Positions 17,299-22,703 of a stretch of 42,273 nucleotides of DNA are shown in pieces. The notes below the pieces were generated by a model. It made no database searches and had not been told where the DNA came from. It saw only the letters and a list, made by a program, of their open reading frames with translations. The stretch is from Bacteroidota bacterium (lineage in GTDB: Bacteria > Bacteroidota > Bacteroidia > AKYH767-A > JABDAW01), in contig JABDAW010000004.1 of the NCBI GenBank assembly GCA_013288905.1, positions 1 through 42,273 on the forward strand, in the 5' to 3' direction. Both the position numbers and the translations under genes were made by a program. The stretch's first letter is position 1. Each line of letters opens with the position of its first letter.

Positions 17299-18498
17299 TT
17301 ACAAAATGAGATCAGTATAAAATTGATTAAGCTCTTTGCCTAACGTTTTGTTGTTATGATTTCTCATCACTAATTCCTTAGAATTGTTTCCAATAGATTT
17401 GCATAGATCATAGTCTTTAATACAAAGGTCAATCATGCTGATGAAATCTTCCGATGTATCAGCAATGAGAATATTTTTTAGGCTTGAATATGAGATACCT
17501 TCAGCTCCTATTGTTGTAGAGATAATGGTTTTTCCTAAAGCCATTCCTTCAATAATCTTAACACGCATCCCGCTGCCTGAAAGCAATGGGACGATCATGA
17601 TGTCCTTCTCATTCATCCATTTCTTTGCATCCTGGACGGCATCAAAGATATAGAGACCTGGAGTATTACTTTTTAATATTCTTTCAGGCATTCCGCGACC
17701 TCCAAGATATAGTTTCAGAGCAGGATATTTCTTGTGAACATCACTCCAAACATTACTAAGGAACCAATCTACAGCTTCGAGATTTGGAAGCCAGTTCATC
17801 GAACCTAAATGAAACAACACGGGATAAAGATTATGATGTTCTGCTAAACTAAATTCATCCAAATTTATGCCTATAGGTGTTATATGAATCGGAACATTAC
17901 ATCCCATTTCCTGGAAGTCTTTTTTATCCTCGGGTGTGATAGAAACGATAGCGTCAAGATGATTAATAATATTCATTTCATACTTCCTCAATCTTTTGAT
18001 TTGGATATTGAGATAGCGTTTCTTAATCCCTGCTTTCATGCCTTCTAACATGCGCTCCCATATTTTAAATTCAATATTATGCGCTCTATAAACCACCTTT
18101 GCTTTTGAATGTTTACGAATGGCGGAAATATAAGGTGTCACGAATAGGCTTTCCATCTGTATGATATCAAAGTTTTCCTTTTGGAGCAATGCAATAAGTC
18201 CATTCTCAAATTCCTTGGAATAAAACCGTTGTATGTGATAAGATTGACTTGAAAAGAGGTTGATAAAGGCTGATGCAAAACGAATTGTAGTATCAATATC
18301 CATTGCACTCCATTGTGTCATCGAAAGTAAATCCGAAGGCAGGTTCTGTAATTCAAAATGATGCTTGGGAGTATTCACAGAAAGAACAAAAACAGCATTT
18401 CCTTCTTCGCATAAACATTGAGTAAGAGCAAGCATGGCAATGGATCCACCATTATTAGGGGGATAAGGAATCCGGCTGCACAATTGCAAAATCTTCAT
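17299..18498 (-). CDS. GT4-type glycosyltransferase (paralog of the neighbour)
   Basis: 399 aa, GT-B fold. It begins LCSRIPYPPNNGGSIAMLAL, matching its neighbour's RVPYPLDKGDKLRAF start, so the two are paralogs. ITPIGINLDEF, PVLFHLGSMNWLPNLEAV, LYLGGRGMPERIL and the donor-binding MRVKIIEGMALGKTIISTTIGAEG are visible. The Glu in IIEGMALGK corresponds to the E of the EX7E-like GT4 motif. Probably acts in surface glycan synthesis with the downstream gene. Its promoter must lie in the repeat-rich region 18499-19180. Confidence 0.82.
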   Translation of the reverse strand: MKILQLCSRIPYPPNNGGSIAMLALTQCLCEEGNAVFVLSVNTPKHHFELQNLPSDLLSMTQWSAMDIDTTIRFASAFINLFSSQSYHIQRFYSKEFENGLIALLQKENFDIIQMESLFVTPYISAIRKHSKAKVVYRAHNIEFKIWERMLEGMKAGIKKRYLNIQIKRLRKYEMNIINHLDAIVSITPEDKKDFQEMGCNVPIHITPIGINLDEFSLAEHHNLYPVLFHLGSMNWLPNLEAVDWFLSNVWSDVHKKYPALKLYLGGRGMPERILKSNTPGLYIFDAVQDAKKWMNEKDIMIVPLLSGSGMRVKIIEGMALGKTIISTTIGAEGISYSSLKNILIADTSEDFISMIDLCIKDYDLCKSIGNNSKELVMRNHNNKTLGKELNQFYTDLIL

Positions 18499-18584
18499 CC
18501 GGCAAAGTAAAGAATTGCCTGGGTAAGTTTATCAGGTTTATTATTTATTAGAGCTCTTTCATATTTAATCCCTATTTGTCAGAT

Positions 18585-18726
18585 AAAAAGTCCAGAGGGA
18601 CTACCTTTCCCATTAGTTAGAATTAATTACCAAAAGATCGTCCCTATGAGACTTTATTCTTTTTATAAGCGATTTATTACCAAATAAAGGAATGAAACCT
18701 GACAGCAGCGGGGGGTAGCTGTCAGG
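18585..18726. repeat. Short palindromic repeats (GTCC...GGAC and CCTGACAGC hairpin)
   Basis: AGTCCAGAGGGACT (near 18588) is a small palindrome and GTCCCTATGAGACT follows about 50 nt later. CCTGACAGC (18698-18706) is inverted as GCTGTCAGG (18718-18726) with an 11-nt G-rich loop. They lie in the 682-bp gap between the glycosyltransferases and the lipoprotein gene, together with two other palindrome families. No U-run follows, so I do not call a terminator. Confidence 0.5.
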
Positions 18727-18840
18727 ATTCATCCCCAAAATATGATTTTTGAAGGAAATAAAAAGATTGTTCTTAATTAAAATATAGAAAATGATTGTCG
18801 GTTTATATACACCAAAAGAATTTGAAATGGATTCAATCGA

Positions 18841-18940
18841 AATAGGAACGCAGATGACGCGGATTTTTATGATAAAATATGATTTGTTACTTGAAAGATC
18901 ATATTTTATCATAAAAATCCGCGTCATCTGCGTTCCTATT
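18841..18940. repeat. Perfect 43-bp inverted repeat with 14-nt loop
   Basis: Bases 18841-18883 are the exact reverse complement of 18898-18940, with a 14-nt spacer. The arms contain GATGACGCGGATTTTTATGA. A weaker extension continues outward (AAATGGATTCA versus TGATTCCATTT). The palindrome keeps frames open on both strands with the same peptide (IGTQMTRIFMIKYDL), which explains the two false ORFs here. From memory this sequence type ('GCGTCATCTGCGTTCC') recurs as an intergenic palindrome in Bacteroidota genomes; not verified. Confidence 0.92.
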
Positions 18941-19011
18941 AGCATATCTGATTCCATTTTTTATCTTGGTTTAAACAACCCGATAGTCATTATGAATAAA
19001 GCATCATCACA

Positions 19012-19109
19012 AAAATCCCGAAGGGATGGTATTATTATGTCATCCCTTCAGGATTTTGGAATATCTTATAATAACCTATGCTATAATAATAGCATCCCTT
19101 CGGGATTTT
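19012..19109. repeat. Three copies of the CCCGAAGGGATG palindromic word
   Basis: AAAATCCCGAAGGGATG (19012-19028) is inverted at 19041-19057 with one mismatch and at 19093-19109 perfectly. The spacers are 12 and 35 nt of AT-rich sequence. Two alternative hairpins can form. This word is familiar from Bacteroidota intergenic repeats (recollection, not checked). Confidence 0.8.
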
Positions 19110-19180
19110 GGATGCTACTCCTATATGATAGGTATCAATCAGCACTCGAAAGAAGAAAGGGAGGGGAGGAGGGAAGGAAT

Positions 19181-19810
19181 CTATTGTTTAAATATGGAAG
19201 GCATGGAATCAAGCTTGTCAATATTTCCATAATCCTTTGTTGTCATTGTTCCATCATAATCCCAATATTTCCAAATCCCAATTTTTTCGCCATTATATCT
19301 TATTCCTTGTTCCATAAGTTTTCTTTTATCACAATATGCCCACCAAGTTGATAGACCATAACAAGCCCCTTTATAAACAATACCTTCAGATAGAATAGTA
19401 TCATTAGGGCAAATTTCTCGACCAAATATAAACTCTCCATTCGTGCTATAATAAGAATCTGCCCCTCCTTGCCAATCCCCTCTTTTTCTACTACTATCCC
19501 TAAACAAATGACCTTTTGAAAATAAATGTGCATGGAACCAAATACTATCTTTGTCAAATGTATAGGTAATGCTATCTGCATTGAGATTAGCTTGTTTCAA
19601 TATCTCTGCTTTGGTATCATTATACCATTCTTGACTATCAATATGCTTCTTGTTACAACCAGTTTGTAGAATAAGAGATAAGAAAGATATACAAAGAATA
19701 AAGGTCTTGAATTCCTTCCAGCAATAGGAAAGAAAGATGTTCGGTATTTTATCGGTAGCAGCCAACAGTGTTTTATTTAAGGAGACAAAAGTGCTACTTA
19801 GAGAAAGCAT
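19181..19810 (-). CDS. Lipoprotein with MORN-like C-terminal repeat, function unknown
   Basis: 209 aa from ATG 19810, whose first 17 nt overlap the end of thiL. A hydrophobic stretch FILCISFLSLILQTGC ends in a lipobox with Cys52, so the protein is a predicted lipoprotein. The 30 residues before it are long for a signal peptide, and a TTG at 19765 is a possible alternative start. The C-terminus GIRYNGEKIGIWKYWDYDG resembles one MORN/YwqK-type repeat. It is probably cotranscribed with thiL. No enzymatic motif is seen. Confidence 0.65.
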   Translation of the reverse strand: MLSLSSTFVSLNKTLLAATDKIPNIFLSYCWKEFKTFILCISFLSLILQTGCNKKHIDSQEWYNDTKAEILKQANLNADSITYTFDKDSIWFHAHLFSKGHLFRDSSRKRGDWQGGADSYYSTNGEFIFGREICPNDTILSEGIVYKGACYGLSTWWAYCDKRKLMEQGIRYNGEKIGIWKYWDYDGTMTTKDYGNIDKLDSMPSIFKQ

Positions 19811-20837
19811 CCCAGCCCTGCGCTTTTAAAGCTATTTGGGAGCCGGATGCAGTTATTAGATTAAGCCCTTCGCTCTTGTCAGTAATATGTCCGATGAGGG
19901 AAATATCCATAGCATTGCGCACCTTCTCGAAATCAGTAATATTAATGGTGAATAAAAGCTCGTAATCCTCGCCACCACTCAAGGCGCAGACGGTTGGGTC
20001 GAGGTTGAATTCCTGGGCAAGATTATAAGTCTGCGGGTCAATGGGAATCTTGTCTTCATAGATGGCGCAACCGACATTGGATTGTTTGCAGAGATGAAAC
20101 AACTCGCTGGAGAGACCGTCTGAAACATCAATCATAGCAGTGGGTTTCACACCAATGTCTTTTAATAGCTGGATGATTTCCTTCTGGGCTTCGGGCTTTA
20201 ATTGCTTCTCCAAAACATAATCATTGCCGCCAAGATCAGGTTGGATATTAGGATTCTCAAGGAAGATTCTCTTCTCTCTTTCCAATAATTGAAGTCCGAT
20301 ATAGGCACCGCCAAGGTCGCCGGAAACACAGATCAAATCAGTCTCTTTGGCACCATCACGATAGACTAAATCTTCCTGATTTGCCTCCCCAATGGCAGTA
20401 ACCGAAATAATGAAACCATGCACCGAAGAAGAGGTATCGCCACCCACCACATCAATGCCATACTTCTCACATGCCAAGGCTACGCCTTCATAAAATTCTT
20501 CCACAGCCTCCAATGAAAAGCGATTGCTGATAGCTATGGAAACAGTGATTTGCTTGGGGGTGGCGTTCATGGCATAGATGTCAGAGAGATTGACGGTAAC
20601 TGCCTTGTATCCCAAATGTTTCAGAGGCACATAACTCAAATCAAAATGGATATTCTCTAATAACATATCAGTACTGACGACAGTCATCTTGCCGCTATTA
20701 TCAATCACTGCAGCATCATCGTTAATGCCTTTTATTGAAGAGGAATTCCTTAATTTGATAGATTGAGAGATGTAATCTATCAATCCAAACTCCCCGAGTT
20801 GACTTAGCTCCGTTCTATTTTGTTTATTCTCAAGCAT
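19794..20837 (-). CDS. thiL: Thiamine-monophosphate kinase
   Basis: 347 aa, PurM/ThiL fold, cytoplasmic. It phosphorylates thiamine monophosphate to thiamine pyrophosphate, the last step of TPP synthesis. LGEFGLIDYI opens the protein; IKGINDDAAVID (~35-46) is the nucleotide/Mg loop, followed by VSTDMLLENIHFDL, LGYKAVTVNLSDIYAMNATP, DVVGGDTSS and MIDVSDGLSSELFHLC. SGGEDYELLFT closes the active site. Length is normal. It lies 81 bp downstream of tRNA-Val on the same strand. Its start region contains ATTCGTTA-type low-complexity words. Confidence 0.93.
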   Translation of the reverse strand: MLENKQNRTELSQLGEFGLIDYISQSIKLRNSSSIKGINDDAAVIDNSGKMTVVSTDMLLENIHFDLSYVPLKHLGYKAVTVNLSDIYAMNATPKQITVSIAISNRFSLEAVEEFYEGVALACEKYGIDVVGGDTSSSVHGFIISVTAIGEANQEDLVYRDGAKETDLICVSGDLGGAYIGLQLLEREKRIFLENPNIQPDLGGNDYVLEKQLKPEAQKEIIQLLKDIGVKPTAMIDVSDGLSSELFHLCKQSNVGCAIYEDKIPIDPQTYNLAQEFNLDPTVCALSGGEDYELLFTINITDFEKVRNAMDISLIGHITDKSEGLNLITASGSQIALKAQGWDAFSK

Positions 20838-20917
20838 CGTTATTCGTTAATTGTTATTTGTGTAATCGTTATTCGGAACATTCCTAATTTATAATTCCTA
20901 ATTCCTAATTGATTTCG

Positions 20918-20992
20918 TGGGATGTACTGGACTCGAACCAGTGACCCCTGCCTTGTCGAGGCAGTGCTCTAAACCAACTGAGCTAACATCCC
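20918..20992 (-). tRNA. tRNA-Val (anticodon GAC)
   Basis: 75-nt cloverleaf on the minus strand with every stem perfect: acceptor GGGATGT/ACATCCC, D stem GCTC/GAGC, anticodon stem CTGCC/GGCAG, T stem ACTGG/CCAGT with loop TTCGAGT. Discriminator A; CCA is not encoded. The anticodon loop is TCGACAA, giving GAC (Val) at 34-36. Position 33 is C instead of the near-universal U, which is unusual. It is followed by thiL, and its 5' side faces the accessory island. Confidence 0.88.
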
Positions 20993-21010
20993 TTTTTGAT
21001 TTTAAGGGTG

Positions 21011-21039
21011 CAAAGTAAGTCATTCTTTTGGTAATTCAA
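21011..21039 (-). promoter_or_regulatory. Promoter of tRNA-Val (TTG-N18-TTACTTTG)
   Basis: On the minus strand TTG (21039-21037) is followed after 18 nt by TTACTTTG (21018-21011), 18 nt before the tRNA 5' end. TTACTTTG differs from TAnnTTTG at one base. The same TTACTTTGC also precedes hepT (21764) and the rhomboid gene (36839), which suggests that this variant is used in this genome. Confidence 0.45.
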
Positions 21040-21189
21040 CATAAGTATCTTTGAGAAAGACGTAAAGGTTAGTATTTTAAAGAGGAAAGGAAGACAGGGT
21101 AATGCTTTTTAATAGCAAGCTATCGGGTAGAAGTAATTATGAATGGTGAATTATACATTATGAATTGTGATTGAGGATTTATGAGACAG

Positions 21190-21546
21190 GATGCAAGAAC
21201 AACCAACCCGATCGCAAGAACAATGCGCCCGGATGCAAGAACAATGAAACAGGATGCAAGAATAACCAATGCGGTTGTTAGAACAATGCGCCCGGATGCG
21301 ATAACAACTGGCGCGGATGCTTAACTAATGCCCGTGAGTGCTTAAACAATGAAACCGGATGCTTAACCAACCGCCGCGACTGCAAAAACAATCGCTGCGG
21401 GTGCTCCACCAACGGACCCGACTGCAAAAACAATCGCCGCGGATGCTCTACCAACGGACCCGGATGCAAGAACAACGAAACAGGATGCTCCACCAACCGC
21501 CGCGACTGCAAGAACAACCGCCGCGACTGCTCCACCAAGCAAAAAT
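21190..21546. repeat. Tandem array of 17 units of 21 bp
   Basis: Seventeen consecutive 21-bp units run without a phase slip from 21190 to 21546. The general form is GATGC(AAGAACAA or TCCACCAA)C..CCG; the later half tends to alternate AAAAACAAT/AAGAACAAC and TCCACCAAC types, a 42-bp higher-order pattern. Units are only moderately similar (CCAACCCG, GCGCCCG, GAAACAG, CGCCGCG endings). Frames stay open on both strands (LFLQSRRLVEHP; RLQKQSPRMLYQ). It sits in the 793-bp gap between tRNA-Val and hepT. Outside the array, the tRNA promoter, the direct repeat and the hepT -7 box I see nothing in the gap. Confidence 0.88.
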
Positions 21547-21604
21547 CCTGAAATGAAAACAGTGATTGTAACTTGTTGATATTCAATTAAAATACCATTT
21601 TTTT

Positions 21605-21697
21605 GAGGGTAAATATCGGGGATTTTTGTGTTTTTTATTTTGTAAATTTTTTCGGTGGGGTTTTCTGGATTTTTTTAGAAATGGTTCTTGAGAAATT
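21605..21697 (+). repeat. ~90-bp direct repeat, left copy (upstream of hepT)
   Basis: Begins GAGGGTAAATATCGGGGATT and contains a 36-bp core (21631-21666) identical to 22534-22569; the rest matches at roughly 80%. It ends about 90 bp before the hepT start. The right copy starts at the mntA stop codon, so the TA pair is bracketed by the two copies, 903 bp apart. Confidence 0.85.
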
Positions 21698-21763
21698 TTG
21701 GGAAACTTGAAAATTGCGAGATTTTGATTTACTTTAATATATCATCATCTCCATAAGTTTTAG

Positions 21764-21771
21764 TTACTTTG
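21764..21771 (+). promoter_or_regulatory. -7-like box (TTACTTTG) of hepT/mntA
   Basis: TTACTTTG followed by CA lies 14 nt before the ATG at 21786. Same variant as at the tRNA-Val promoter. No TTTG at 17-23 nt upstream. Confidence 0.35.
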
Positions 21772-21785
21772 CACAAATTAAAACT

Positions 21786-22187
21786 ATGGACGAAATAAAT
21801 ATTCGCTGGCAATTGAGGCTTGAGAAATTTGTTGATGCTCTCAAAACTATCGAAGATGTTTTGCCTCGATATAAGGAGATGAATGAACTGGAAAAAGACG
21901 GATTGATTCAACGTTTTGAATTCACTTTTGATATTGGATGGAAAGTTATGCAGGACTACCTCAAGAGTGCCGGATACATTGACAAAAAAGGTCCAAGACT
22001 GGTTCTTGAGCAGATGGCAAAAGACGGGTTCATTGATCCTTTTATTTGGGCAGATATTTTGGTAGCTCGCAATGACTTCTCTCACACCTACAATCAATCT
22101 TTAAGCCGCAGTCATCTTGATAAAATAGTTTATGATTTTGTCCCTGCTTTCATTGAGTTTAAAACCAAAATGCATGAATTGATATGA
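21786..22187 (+). CDS. hepT: HepT-like HEPN toxin (HI0074 / NTase substrate-binding family)
   Basis: 133 aa, all-helical. The motif RNDFSHTY (Arg95, His100, Tyr102) is the R-x4-H-x-Y signature of HepT HEPN ribonuclease toxins, and the body (IQRFEFTFDIGWKVMQDYL, GPRLVLEQMAKDGFID) matches the HI0074 nucleotidyltransferase-partner family. In characterised type VII systems the MNT partner AMPylates the Tyr of this motif to silence the toxin; all three key residues are present. Its stop overlaps the mntA start as ATGA. It is bracketed by ~90-bp direct repeats and precedes the GHKL operon on the same strand. Confidence 0.88.
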   Translation: MDEINIRWQLRLEKFVDALKTIEDVLPRYKEMNELEKDGLIQRFEFTFDIGWKVMQDYLKSAGYIDKKGPRLVLEQMAKDGFIDPFIWADILVARNDFSHTYNQSLSRSHLDKIVYDFVPAFIEFKTKMHELI

Positions 22188-22510
22188 TAACTTATCAGAC
22201 AAATGAATACGGTTTGCGAGACAAGGATATGGAATTCATGCTTCGTTTGTATGAATCAATGCCTGCTATCGAAAAGGTCATTCTCTATGGCAGCCGTGCC
22301 ACAGGAGCTTATGAAAAAGGGTCGGATATAGATTTAGCTATCGTGGGACATGAAATTTCAAACAATGATATTTCCAAAATAAATACTCTTTTGGAAAATG
22401 ACAAGCCATCACTTTTATCCTATAGTGTAATTCACTACGACACAATAAATAACGAAAAACTCAAACATCAGATAGATAAGTTTGGTAAAATTATTTATCA
22501 AAAAGATTAG
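22184..22510 (+). CDS. mntA: MntA-like nucleotidyltransferase antitoxin
   Basis: 108 aa, minimal nucleotidyltransferase. VILYGSRATGAYEKGSDIDL carries GSRATG (36-41) and the catalytic Asp pair D48/D50. Translationally coupled to hepT by a 4-nt overlap. From the family, it should AMPylate and neutralise HepT. The stop codon (22508-22510) is the first part of the right-hand direct repeat. Confidence 0.88.
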   Translation: MITYQTNEYGLRDKDMEFMLRLYESMPAIEKVILYGSRATGAYEKGSDIDLAIVGHEISNNDISKINTLLENDKPSLLSYSVIHYDTINNEKLKHQIDKFGKIIYQKD

Positions 22511-22598
22511 GGTAAATACTGGTGATTTTTTTATTTTTTATTTTGTAAATTTTTTCGGTGGGGTTTTCTTGAATTTTTGGAAATAGTTCTGGAGAAAA
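22508..22598 (+). repeat. ~90-bp direct repeat, right copy (upstream of the GHKL operon)
   Basis: Starts with the mntA stop (TAGGGTAAATACTGGTGATT) and includes the 36-bp core 22534-22569, identical to 21631-21666. Each copy lies at a similar distance upstream of a module: 120 bp from the core to hepT, 135 bp to the GHKL gene. It may be a duplication or insertion boundary, or a shared upstream sequence. Confidence 0.85.
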
Positions 22599-22678
22599 CA
22601 TGTTATAGCTCTTTAGACGCAATATGTTTTTATAGATAATAAAATCAATAGGCATAATCTCATTTGTTTTGGTTTGCG

Positions 22679-22686
22679 TATTTTTG
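22679..22686 (+). promoter_or_regulatory. -7 box (TATTTTTG) of the GHKL operon
   Basis: TATTTTTG fits TAnnTTTG and is followed by CGACC. The start of transcription would be near 22693, which lies after the ATG at 22674 and before that at 22704. This is why I take 22704 as the translation start. The best upstream TTTG (22663) is only 12 nt away, so the -33 part is unclear. Confidence 0.45.
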
Positions 22687-22703
22687 CGACCTATAAAATA
22701 AAT

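Noticed and set aside
18613-19351. Overlapping ORFs on both strands sharing the peptide IGTQMTRIFMIKYDL
   Set aside because: Produced by the perfect 43-bp inverted repeat; the plus frame also runs antisense into the lipoprotein gene.
21278-21586. 102-codon frame LFLQSRRLVEHP... over the third array
   Set aside because: Array translation only; the opposite strand is equally open.
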